A stretch of 11,682 bases of DNA, taken from assembly GCA_946480845.1 (NCBI GenBank), contig CAMLLJ010000078.1, positions 1 to 11,682 on the forward strand, given 5' to 3'. The position numbers and the translations under genes are program-made. Positions 1-7,335 of the stretch are shown here, piece after piece (position 1 is the stretch's first letter; the number at the start of each line of letters is the position of its first letter). Under the pieces are notes generated by a model. That model did no database searches. It saw nothing but the letters and a program-made list of their open reading frames with translations, and was not told the DNA's origin. This stretch comes from an uncultured Gemmatimonadota bacterium. GTDB lineage: Bacteria > Gemmatimonadota > Gemmatimonadetes > Gemmatimonadales > GWC2-71-9.

Positions 1-906
1 CAGTCGCTCTGGCTCCGCGACAAGGGCTTCGGCATGGCGGCGTACCAGGGCCGCATCGCGGGCATCCGCGGCGAGAACGAGCCGGTGAGCGAGACCGGCT
101 ACGCCTTCTCCGCCGCCGATGCCGTCGCGCTCGCACGCTTCCGCGCCTGGATGCGCGTCGCCAGCCGCGAGATCCTCATCGTGTTCGTGGTGCTGGTGAT
201 CCTGAGCGTGGTGATCACGTCGCTGGTGGTGACCGCCACGCTCGGCACCGGCAACACGGCACTCGCGGGGAAGCTCGGCGAAATGGTCGCGCAGCAGTCG
301 GCCAGGGTCGCCGAGGCCGGCGGCCGCTGGCTCGAGGCCGGCTTCCTGCTCGCGGGCGTGCTGGTGCTCTTCAGCACGCAGGTGGCCATCGTGGACACCG
401 TCACCCGTATCTGCGGAACGGTCTTCTACGAGCGCTACGGCCGGCGCACGACCTTCTGGACGCTCAAGCGCACCTTCCTCATCATGCTCACGCTCCTGGT
501 CGGCGCCTCGGCCGCGATCATTGTCGCGAGCTGGGTCGGCGGCGGCGCCCTGGAGGGGATGCAGCCGGATTTCCTGCTGCTCGTGGCCGGGCCGTTCACC
601 ATCGCCAGCATGTTCGTGTTCACGCTCGTGGTGGGTGCGATGAACGTCGGCCGCCTGCCCCGGGCGCTCCGGCCGGGAATCGGCACGCGCATCATGCTGG
701 TCTGGGCCGCCATCCTCTGGGGCTGGTTCACGGCGGAGCAGCTGAGCCGGGTCGTGCTGGGACGGATGGGCATGGATCCGGCCGTGGTGACCGACCTGGT
801 GTGGCACCCGGTGCGGATCGTGGCATACGGGCTGTGGGCGCTGCTGGTCGCGTGGTTCGCGGTGGCCGTCTCGTCACGGGGTCATCCCGAGCGCAGCGAG
901 GGATGA
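1..906 (+). CDS. Nramp-like divalent metal transporter, C-terminal part (5' end outside window)
   Basis: The frame is open from the first base to TGA at 904-906, giving 301 residues; an ATG at 34 is internal, so the gene begins upstream. About six hydrophobic helices are visible, near residues 57-80, 112-130, 158-179, 188-212, 229-247 and 270-291 of the visible part. The charged segment LRDKGFGMAAYQGRI before the first helix, the helix stretch LFSTQVAIVDTVTR and the loop NVGRLPRALRP resemble, from memory of the family, distant bacterial Nramp (Mn2+/Fe2+ transporter-like) proteins. The diagnostic first-helix metal-binding motif would lie outside the window. Role inferred: proton-coupled uptake of a divalent metal across the inner membrane. 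The last residues (HPERSEG) and the stop codon lie within a palindromic repeat, so the native C-terminus has probably been replaced. It could be another polytopic transporter; membrane nature is certain, family likely. Confidence 0.7.
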   Translation, partial: QSLWLRDKGFGMAAYQGRIAGIRGENEPVSETGYAFSAADAVALARFRAWMRVASREILIVFVVLVILSVVITSLVVTATLGTGNTALAGKLGEMVAQQSARVAEAGGRWLEAGFLLAGVLVLFSTQVAIVDTVTRICGTVFYERYGRRTTFWTLKRTFLIMLTLLVGASAAIIVASWVGGGALEGMQPDFLLLVAGPFTIASMFVFTLVVGAMNVGRLPRALRPGIGTRIMLVWAAILWGWFTAEQLSRVVLGRMGMDPAVVTDLVWHPVRIVAYGLWALLVAWFAVAVSSRGHPERSEG

Positions 907-908
907 CC
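880..908. repeat. Short palindromic repeat, GGTCATCCC...GGGATGACC
   Basis: A 29-bp element with perfect 9-bp inverted arms (880-888 GGTCATCCC and 900-908 GGGATGACC) around an 11-nt centre, GAGCGCAGCGA. The core GAGCGCAGCGAGGGAT recurs at 7252-7334. It spans the last codons and TGA of the transporter gene and ends 31 nt before the kinase start. Similar elements that give HPERSEG-type peptide tails are common in genomes of many environmental bacteria (general knowledge). In RNA it would form a small hairpin between the two genes and could weakly terminate transcription or protect the 3' end; there is no T-tract. Confidence 0.8.
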
Positions 909-939
909 GTGCTGGCGCCGGCCGCACCGCCCCCGTAGC

Positions 940-3870
940 TTGCTTCACCCCCATCCAAAGAGCCGGACCATCGCCACCCCGCCGCCGGACCGTCTCGCCG
1001 CCGCCCTGGCCGACCGCTACCGCATCGAGCGCGAGCTGGGCCAGGGCGGCATGGCCACCGTCTACCTCGCCGAGGACCTGAAGCACCGCCGCAAGGTGGC
1101 GGTGAAGGTGCTCCGTCCCGACCTCGCGGCCACGCTCGGCTCCGACCGCTTCCTCCGCGAGATCGAAGTGGCCGCCCGGCTGCAGCATCCCCACATCCTC
1201 GGCGTGCTCGATTCGGGCGACGCCGACGGCTTCTTCTACTACGTCATGCCCTTCGTCGAGGGCGAGACGCTGCGCGACCGGCTGGCGCGGAGCGGCGAGA
1301 TGCCGGTCCCCGACGCGGTGCGGCTCCTGGGCGAGATCGCCGAGGCGCTCGCCGTGGCACACGGCGCCGGCGTGGTCCATCGCGACATCAAGCCCGAGAA
1401 CATCCTCCTCTCCGGGCGCCACGCGCTGGTCATGGATTTCGGCGTGGCCAAGGCGGTGACCGAGGCGTCCGGCCGCCAGCAGCTCACCACCGCCGGCATG
1501 GCGCTCGGCACGCCGGCCTACATGGCGCCGGAGCAGGCCTCCGCCGATCCCCAGATGGATGGGCGCGTGGACATCTACGCCATCGGCGTGATGGCGTACG
1601 AGATGCTCTCCGGGTTCCCGCCCTTCCACGGCCTCAACCCCCAGCAGACGCTCGCCGCGCACGTGATGAAGGAGCCGACGCCGCTGGGCAGCCAGCGCGC
1701 GGGGCTCGCGCCCGCGCTCGAATCGGTCGTCATGCGCTGCCTGGCCAAGCGTCCCGCCGACCGGTTCCAGACCGCCGACGAGCTGGTAGCGGCGCTGGAA
1801 CCGCTGGCGGCGCCGAGCGGCGGCATGACGCCGACGGGAACGCGGCCGGTGCCGGCGCACGTTGCTGGCACACCCGGCGGCCGGAAGCGGGTCGCGGCGA
1901 TCGCCGCCGGCATCGCCGTGGTCGCCGCCATCGTGGCGTTCGTCTGGCATCCCTGGACCCGCGAGGGCGCCCGGCCGCTCGACCCGGCACTCGTGGCCGT
2001 GCTGCCGTTCCGCGTGGCGGGCGCCGATCCCGCCGTGCAATACCTCCGGCAGGGAATGCTCGACCTGCTGCAGGCCAAGCTGACCGGCGAGGGTGGGCCC
2101 CGATCCGCGGATACCCGTTCGGTCCTCGCTGCCGTGCGTGACGCCGGCGGCGCGGACGACCAGGACCTGCCGGCGGAGGGCGTCGACCGCGTCGCGCGGG
2201 CGATCGGCGCGGGGCGCGTCCTGCAGGGCAGCATCGTGGGCCCGGCCGATCACCTCGTCATCGCCGCGTCGCTGCTCGAGATGCCGGGTGGCCGCACGCT
2301 GGCGCAGGCGAGCGTCACCGGGCCGAAGGACAGCCTCTTCCCCATGGTGGACCGGCTCACTGCGCAGGTGCTCGCGCTCGGCGCAGGGGCCAGGAGCGGT
2401 CAGCTCAGTGCGCTCACTACCACCAGCCTCGACGCGCTCAAGGCCTATCTCGACGGCGTCGCGGCCTTCCGCCGCGGTGCCTTCCAGGTCTCGACGCCCG
2501 CGCTCGAGAAGGCGGTGCAGCTCGACTCCACCTTCGCCCTTGCGCTCTCGGCGCTGATCGAATCGGATGGGTGGCATCCCGCCTCCGTGGACATGCGGCG
2601 GGTGAACCTGCTGGCGTCGCAGTACCGCAGCCGGCTGAACCCGCAGGACCAGCTCTTCCTCACCGTCCGCCAGGGCTCCCGCTACCCGCGCGTCACGCCG
2701 TGGACCGAGCGGATCACGGACGCCGAGAAGGCGGTCCAATCGATACCCGAAAGCCCCGAGGCGTGGCAGTACCTCGGCGACGCACTCTTCCACGGCGGGC
2801 GCCTCGCCGAGATCCCCGAGCCGGAGCAGCGGGCGCGCCAGGCCTTCGAGAAGGCGTTCCGGCTCGATTCGCTGTATGGCGGGCCCATCAGCCACCTGGC
2901 GCGCATCGCGTTCATCGCCGGCGACACGGCGGCGCAGCGCCTCTGGACGGGCCGGGCGACCGCCCTCGATTCCGCGGGAGAAGGCGTGATGCTTTCGCGG
3001 TGGGACCTGCTCGCCGCCAGGCGGGACGAGCCCGGGATCACCCGCTATCTCGCCGAGCTCCGGTCGCAGCCGGTGCTCACCGTTCAGGCGATCCTCTTCC
3101 AGAATCCGCTCGACAGCGTCACCATCGCGCACCAGCCGGAGCTGCTCGACATCTTCCATGCCCTGGCGGCCTCACAGGCCGAGCGGCAGGAGATGGCGTT
3201 CGTGCACGTGCTCGTGAATCTCAACCGGGGCCGGCCAGGAGCCGCGGCGGCATGGCTCGACACGCTGCGCACCATCACGCCGAACCCGTTCTATCCCTCG
3301 GTCGCGGCGACTTTCTACGGCGGTGATCCGGCGGACACGACCCGCCTCGACGCCAATTTCATCGACTTCCTGAAGGCGATCCGGGGTGACGAGGCCGCCG
3401 GCGCGCGCCTCCTCGCCACACAGCGAGACCGTGCGGCGGCGGACACCCTGCAGGGCTTCTGGTTCCGCATGGCGCCACTGACCGAGGCGATGCTCGCGGT
3501 GCGGCGGCACGACGCGGCCGCACCGCGGCTGCTCGACGTTGCCGACTCGCTCTGGCGCGGGCACGAGGCCAATGCCGAGTGGGCGTCTATCCTGATCGCG
3601 CGGCTGTACCGGGAGCAGGGCCGCGCCGACCGGGCGCTTCGCGCCGTCCGCCGCCGGTACAGCTCGCTGGGATATCCGAATCCCCCGGGCCTCGCCGAGT
3701 CGTTGCGGCTGGAGGGACAGCTCGCCGCGCTGGCGGGGGACAAGGTGGGAGCCACTCGCGCCTACCGGAACTACCTGCGCGTGCGAGTCGATCCCGAGCC
3801 GTCGCGCGTTGCACAACGGGACAGCGTGCGGGCCGAGCTGGCGGCGATCGGAGACCTGGAAGTGAAGTAG
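940..3870 (+). CDS. Transmembrane Ser/Thr protein kinase (PknB-like) with periplasmic TolB-like and TPR region
   Basis: 976 residues. The N-terminal kinase domain (about 26-290) has the glycine loop GQGGMATV (34-41), catalytic Lys56, helix-C Glu74, HRD with Asp149, Asn154, DFG 166-168 and APE 196-198, so it should be active. It is an RD kinase with candidate activation-loop threonines 183, 184 and 191. A Pro/Thr-rich linker leads to one membrane helix (about 317-336). A TolB/FlgO-like beginning (VAVLPF from about 352) and TPR-type helices from about 496 are then expected in the periplasm. Role inferred: phosphorylates cytoplasmic proteins on Ser/Thr in response to an envelope signal. Start: TTG at 940 is the first usual start after the in-frame TGA at 904-906 and the only one before the glycine loop. 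The Shine-Dalgarno is poor and a rarer start such as ATC 970 cannot be excluded. It lies 33 nt after the transporter and may or may not share its transcript. Confidence 0.92.
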   Translation: MLHPHPKSRTIATPPPDRLAAALADRYRIERELGQGGMATVYLAEDLKHRRKVAVKVLRPDLAATLGSDRFLREIEVAARLQHPHILGVLDSGDADGFFYYVMPFVEGETLRDRLARSGEMPVPDAVRLLGEIAEALAVAHGAGVVHRDIKPENILLSGRHALVMDFGVAKAVTEASGRQQLTTAGMALGTPAYMAPEQASADPQMDGRVDIYAIGVMAYEMLSGFPPFHGLNPQQTLAAHVMKEPTPLGSQRAGLAPALESVVMRCLAKRPADRFQTADELVAALEPLAAPSGGMTPTGTRPVPAHVAGTPGGRKRVAAIAAGIAVVAAIVAFVWHPWTREGARPLDPALVAVLPFRVAGADPAVQYLRQGMLDLLQAKLTGEGGPRSADTRSVLAAVRDAGGADDQDLPAEGVDRVARAIGAGRVLQGSIVGPADHLVIAASLLEMPGGRTLAQASVTGPKDSLFPMVDRLTAQVLALGAGARSGQLSALTTTSLDALKAYLDGVAAFRRGAFQVSTPALEKAVQLDSTFALALSALIESDGWHPASVDMRRVNLLASQYRSRLNPQDQLFLTVRQGSRYPRVTPWTERITDAEKAVQSIPESPEAWQYLGDALFHGGRLAEIPEPEQRARQAFEKAFRLDSLYGGPISHLARIAFIAGDTAAQRLWTGRATALDSAGEGVMLSRWDLLAARRDEPGITRYLAELRSQPVLTVQAILFQNPLDSVTIAHQPELLDIFHALAASQAERQEMAFVHVLVNLNRGRPGAAAAWLDTLRTITPNPFYPSVAATFYGGDPADTTRLDANFIDFLKAIRGDEAAGARLLATQRDRAAADTLQGFWFRMAPLTEAMLAVRRHDAAAPRLLDVADSLWRGHEANAEWASILIARLYREQGRADRALRAVRRRYSSLGYPNPPGLAESLRLEGQLAALAGDKVGATRAYRNYLRVRVDPEPSRVAQRDSVRAELAAIGDLEVK

Positions 3871-3898
3871 CAACCCCGCGTCACCCGCCTCCTCGGAC

Positions 3899-3959
3899 GA
3901 CGCCCCTCCCGTTGCCTTTCCCCCGTGCCCGATTCAACTTCAACGGCAAGGGGGGCGTC
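3899..3959. promoter_or_regulatory. Two-part inverted repeat between the first kinase and the sigma gene
   Basis: GACGCCCC (3899-3906) pairs with GGGGCGTC (3952-3959). Just inside, CCGTTG (3909-3914) pairs with CAACGG (3941-3946). Together they form a 14-bp interrupted stem around a 26-nt loop, 29 nt after the kinase stop codon and ending 43 nt before the preferred sigma start. No T-tract follows, so a classical intrinsic terminator is not supported. It could be a terminator-like or leader structure. The rest of the gap (3871-4002) shows no convincing promoter. Arms were read by eye and pairing energy was not calculated. Confidence 0.35.
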
Positions 3960-4002
3960 CTCGCTCCCGCTCCCGGCTCCCAATCGACCCAGCGGCGAAC
4001 CC

Positions 4003-4563
4003 ATGAGCCATTCGGCTCGATCGTCGTTCACCTCTCAGGAACTCCTGAGCGGCCGGCAGGACTCCCTCGACCGCCTGATGCCCGCGGTGTACGACGAGCT
4101 GCGTGCCATCGCGCGGCGCCACCTCGCAGGCAGCGATGCGAACGGCACGCTGACGCCGACCGGCCTCGTCCATGAGGCCTACCTCAAGCTCGCCGGCCAG
4201 TCCTCCGTGGCATGGCGCGATCGCGCCCACTTCTTCTCGCTCGCGTCGGTCGTCATGCGCCACATCCTGGTGGACCGCGCCCGCGCCCGCTGCGCCCGGA
4301 AGCGCGAGGGCGCGCTGCGCCGGATCACGCTCGACAGCGAGCAGGTCCCCGCCGCCGAGCAGCCTGACGCCATGCTGTGCCTTGGCGATGCCATCGAGCG
4401 GCTCGCCACGGTCGAGCCGCGGCTGGCCCGGGTAGTGGACTGCCGCTTCTTCGGCGGCATGTCCGACGCCGAGATCGCCGAGGCGCTCGACGTCACGGTG
4501 CGCACCGTGCAGCGCGACTGGCTCAAGGCGCGGATGCTCCTGCGGCGGGCCCTCGAGTCGTGA
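4003..4563 (+). CDS. ECF-type RNA polymerase sigma factor (kinase-associated type)
   Basis: 186 residues from ATG 4003. It directs RNA polymerase to a dedicated promoter set. Region 2 (about 20-100) contains ELRAIARRHL, TLTPTGLVHEAYLKL (49-63) and the block FFSLASVVMRHILVDRARAR (77-96). Region 4 (about 129-182) ends in the helix-turn-helix SDAEIAEALDVTVRTVQRDW. These blocks match the ECF subfamily known as TIGR02999 / ECF_sigma, frequent in Planctomycetes, Acidobacteria and Gemmatimonadetes and often encoded beside Ser/Thr kinases. A GTG at 3925 would add 26 low-complexity residues. ATG 4003 is preferred because family members begin shortly before this region, although its Shine-Dalgarno is weak. 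Its stop overlaps the second kinase start (GTGA), indicating translational coupling. No anti-sigma gene is visible. Thr49, Thr51 and Thr53 are candidate phosphorylation sites (inference). Confidence 0.92.
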   Translation: MSHSARSSFTSQELLSGRQDSLDRLMPAVYDELRAIARRHLAGSDANGTLTPTGLVHEAYLKLAGQSSVAWRDRAHFFSLASVVMRHILVDRARARCARKREGALRRITLDSEQVPAAEQPDAMLCLGDAIERLATVEPRLARVVDCRFFGGMSDAEIAEALDVTVRTVQRDWLKARMLLRRALES

Positions 4564-7208
4564 CCACGCCCCCCGCGCCCCCGGATGACTTCCTTCCCCC
4601 GGACTGGAACGCCCTCGCCCCGCTGATCGACCAGCTGCTCGATGCGAAGCCCGAAGCGCGGCGCGCGCTCATCGCCGAGCTGAGCCGCGGCGACCACGGG
4701 CGTGCCGCGATGCTCGAGCGCCTCGTGGCCGAGTGCGAGCGCGAGTCCCCGCTCCTCGACCGCAGCGCCGCCGAGCGGTTCGGCGAGCTGGCCGCCGAGG
4801 AGGGCGAGCCGCTCCTGCCGGAGCAGCTTGCCGGCCGGTACCAGGTCGGACGGGCGTTGGGCCGGGGTGGCATGGCCTGCGTCTACCTCGCGCGCGACAC
4901 CAAGCACGGCCGCGATGTCGCCATCAAGGTCATCCGGCCCGAGCTCTCCGTCTCGCTGGCCCACGAGCGCTTCCTCCGCGAGATCGAGATCGCCGCCCGG
5001 CTCCGCCATCCCAACATCGTGCCGCTCTACGACTCGGGCGAAGTGGACGGCAAGCTCTACTTCGTCATGCCCTACGAGGAGGGGCCATCGCTCGGCGAGC
5101 GCCTCGACCGCGATGGGCCGCTCCCGCTGGCGGAGGGACTGAACGTCCTCCGCGACGTGGGCCGCGCCCTCGCGTACGCGCACGAGCACGGCGTCGTCCA
5201 CCGCGACGTCAAGCCCGACAACGTGATGCTCTCGAGCGGCGCCGCCGTGGTGACCGACTTCGGCATCGCCAAGGCGGTGAGTGCGGCACTGGCCGACGCG
5301 CCGGGCGCGACGCTCACCCAGACCGGCTCCTCGGTCGGGACGCCCGCCTACATCGCGCCCGAGCAGGCCACCGGCGACCCGTCCACCGACCACCGCGCCG
5401 ACATCTACTCGTTCGGCTGCCTCGCCTACGCCGTGCTGACCGGCCATCCGCCCTTCCGCGGACAGTCGACCCACCAGGTGATCGCGGCACACCTCACCTC
5501 GGTTCCGCAGCCGGTGAGCGATCTGCGGCCCGACCTGCCTGCGGGAATCGTGTCGCTGGTAGCGCGGTGCCTGGAGAAGGAGCCGGCCTCACGTCCGCAG
5601 ACCGCCCGCGAGGTGCTGGCGGCGCTCGACGCCGCATCGGTGTCCGAGCCGGCGAGGCCATCGAGTCCATCGGTGGCGCCGATGGCGGAGACGCCGGTAC
5701 GCCCCGCAGGCCCGCGCCGCGGATTCCGCTGGGCGGCGCTGGTCCTGGTCGCCGGGCTCGCGGGGGCAGCGGTCCTCTACCCGCGCCGTGACGGCGCCAA
5801 CCCGGCGCCCGCCGCCGCGCCCGCGTCGCTCACGATGGCGGTGCTCCCCTTCTACAACAGCAGCGCCGACAGCACGCTGACCTTCGGCGCCGACTGGTTC
5901 AACGAGGAAGTCGCCTCGGCGCTGGCGCGCGTGCCCGGGATCGTGATCAAGAGCCGGAGCGGCGCGAGGGCCTACCAGGGCGAGCTGGCCGTGGACGTCG
6001 GCGAGGCCGGTGCGAAGCTCAAGGCGGACTACGTGCTGACGGCACTGGTCCGCCAGGACAACGGGCGCTGGATCCTCTCTGCCGACCTCGGGCGCCAGTC
6101 CGACGCCGCCAGCATCTGGGCGCAGAACTTCGTGCTCCAGCCGGACCAGCAGGCCTCCGCGGCGGACATGATCGCCCAGAGCCTGGCGAGTGCCCTGCGC
6201 GAGCGGTTTCCCTCCACGGTGGGCGCGGCGCCGGCGCTGGCGGCCAACCAGCGCACCACCAACAACGAGGCCTATCGCCTCTATCTGCGGGGACAGGAAC
6301 GGCTCAGCCGGCGGGGGCTCACCGTCAATGAAAGCGCGGACCTGTTCCGGCAGGCCATCGCCCTGGACTCGATGTTCGCCCCGGCCTGGTCGGGCCTGAG
6401 CATGTCGCTCGCACTCTTTCCCTATTTTCAGGGCGTCCCCGTCAGCGCAGTCCGCGACGACGTGGTCCAGGCGGTCCGGCGCGCGCTGGAGCTCGATCCC
6501 ACCCAGGCCCAGCCGCACATCGCGCTGGGGCTGGTGCACCAGTTCGCCTATGAGTGGGAGGCCGCTGCCCGCGAGTACCAGATGGCCGTCGGCCTCGAGC
6601 CCCGGAACGTCGAGGCCCGGGTGCAGTACGCCCGGCACCTGCTCTTCCGCGGTCGCCCGGCAGATGCGCTCGCCCAGCTGCGGGTGGCGCGAGCCCAGGA
6701 CCCCGAATCGGCCCTGGTCCTGAGCTGGATCTCCTACGCGTTCGCGCTGGACGGCAAGCTGGACAGCGCGATGATCGAGAGCAGCCATGCGCTCGAGAAG
6801 GATCCCGCCAACCTCACCACACTGACGCTCGGGGCGCTCGTCCGCCTCTGGACCGGCCGGCGGAGCGAGGCCCGTGAGCTGGGCATGCGGCTCTCCGGCC
6901 GGATGTCCAACAGCACTTACATCATCGCAATGGCGGGCGATACCGCTGAGGCGAGGCGCATGCTGAGGCAGGAGGACGCGCAGGTGCCGCAGCCATGGAT
7001 GGCGGAAACGCGACGGGCACACAGCCGTCTCGGCCTGGGAGACACCGCGGGCTCACTCGCCGCCTTCGAACGCGCGACCGACGCCGGCGAGATCTGGACC
7101 TCACTCTGGACGGTGGCGGATCGGACGTACGACCCGATCCGCGAGAGCCCCCGATTCCGCGCCCTGCTCCGGCGGGTGGGGCTGGCGGACGTGGGGGCGC
7201 GGAAGTAG
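4560..7208 (+). CDS. Transmembrane Ser/Thr protein kinase with TolB-like and TPR region, coupled to the ECF sigma factor
   Basis: 882 residues from GTG 4560, which overlaps the sigma stop codon by 4 nt; a frame-open ATG at 4377 lies deep inside the sigma gene and is unlikely. Residues 1-90 form a helical extension (DWNALAPLIDQLLD onward) typical of kinases of this group. The kinase domain (about 93-357) has GRGGMACV (101-108), Lys123, Glu141, HRD with Asp216, Asn221, DFG 233-235 and APE 266-268, so it appears active. Activation-loop Thr251, 253, 255 and 261 are candidates. A membrane helix follows at about 390-407, then a TolB/FlgO-like domain (MAVLPFYNSS from 426) and TPR-type repeats from about 568 to the end, predicted periplasmic. 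Role inferred: senses an envelope condition and controls the sigma factor by phosphorylation, since no anti-sigma factor is present. Cys107 occupies the glycine-loop position that is Thr in the neighbouring kinase. Confidence 0.93.
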   Translation: MTTPPAPPDDFLPPDWNALAPLIDQLLDAKPEARRALIAELSRGDHGRAAMLERLVAECERESPLLDRSAAERFGELAAEEGEPLLPEQLAGRYQVGRALGRGGMACVYLARDTKHGRDVAIKVIRPELSVSLAHERFLREIEIAARLRHPNIVPLYDSGEVDGKLYFVMPYEEGPSLGERLDRDGPLPLAEGLNVLRDVGRALAYAHEHGVVHRDVKPDNVMLSSGAAVVTDFGIAKAVSAALADAPGATLTQTGSSVGTPAYIAPEQATGDPSTDHRADIYSFGCLAYAVLTGHPPFRGQSTHQVIAAHLTSVPQPVSDLRPDLPAGIVSLVARCLEKEPASRPQTAREVLAALDAASVSEPARPSSPSVAPMAETPVRPAGPRRGFRWAALVLVAGLAGAAVLYPRRDGANPAPAAAPASLTMAVLPFYNSSADSTLTFGADWFNEEVASALARVPGIVIKSRSGARAYQGELAVDVGEAGAKLKADYVLTALVRQDNGRWILSADLGRQSDAASIWAQNFVLQPDQQASAADMIAQSLASALRERFPSTVGAAPALAANQRTTNNEAYRLYLRGQERLSRRGLTVNESADLFRQAIALDSMFAPAWSGLSMSLALFPYFQGVPVSAVRDDVVQAVRRALELDPTQAQPHIALGLVHQFAYEWEAAAREYQMAVGLEPRNVEARVQYARHLLFRGRPADALAQLRVARAQDPESALVLSWISYAFALDGKLDSAMIESSHALEKDPANLTTLTLGALVRLWTGRRSEARELGMRLSGRMSNSTYIIAMAGDTAEARRMLRQEDAQVPQPWMAETRRAHSRLGLGDTAGSLAAFERATDAGEIWTSLWTVADRTYDPIRESPRFRALLRRVGLADVGARK

Positions 7209-7213
7209 CACCG

Positions 7214-7334
7214 GGCCATCCCGAGCGTCAGGGGTCATCCCGAGCGTCAGGGGTCATCGCGAGCGCAGCGAGGGATCTGCTCCACCGGCATCGAACCCCG
7301 GAAAAGCAGATCCCTCGCTGCGTTCGGGATGACC
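7214..7334. repeat. Compound repeat: tandem 19-bp units plus long inverted stem
   Basis: Two near-identical 19-bp units (7214-7232 GGCCATCCCGAGCGTCAGG and 7233-7251, one base different) precede a third, diverged unit beginning at 7252. That third unit is the left arm (7252-7281) of an inverted repeat whose right arm is 7305-7334. The arms match at 28 of 30 positions; in RNA one mismatch becomes G-U and one stays G-G. The loop is 23 nt. The core is the same as at 880-908. The element fills almost the whole 127-nt gap between two convergent genes. This looks like a member of a dispersed, non-coding palindromic family that has partly duplicated in tandem; no coding function is seen. Confidence 0.85.
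7252..7334. terminator. Probable bidirectional transcription barrier between convergent genes
   Basis: The 30-bp near-perfect stem with a 23-nt loop starts 44 nt after the second kinase stop and ends 1 nt before the end of the TlpA-like gene (stop 7336-7338). A hairpin this strong at a convergent junction could end or stabilise transcripts from both sides. Neither side shows a T-run, so it is not a textbook intrinsic terminator; Rho-dependent termination or 3'-end protection is equally possible. The call rests on position and pairing only. Confidence 0.45.
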
Positions 7335-7335
7335 C

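Noticed and set aside
874..3159. A 761-residue open frame on the minus strand opposite the first kinase.
   Set aside because: It is antisense to a gene with full kinase motifs. Its translation is full of Arg, Gly, His and Glu without domains, as expected from high GC at third codon positions.
4377..4559. An earlier ATG for the second kinase inside the sigma gene.
   Set aside because: It would overlap most of sigma region 4 and add an Arg-rich stretch unlike family N-termini; GTG 4560 with the GTGA overlap is the better start.
4179..5492. A 437-residue minus-strand frame opposite the sigma factor and second kinase.
   Set aside because: It is antisense to two genes with clear conserved motifs; composition is typical of shadow frames.
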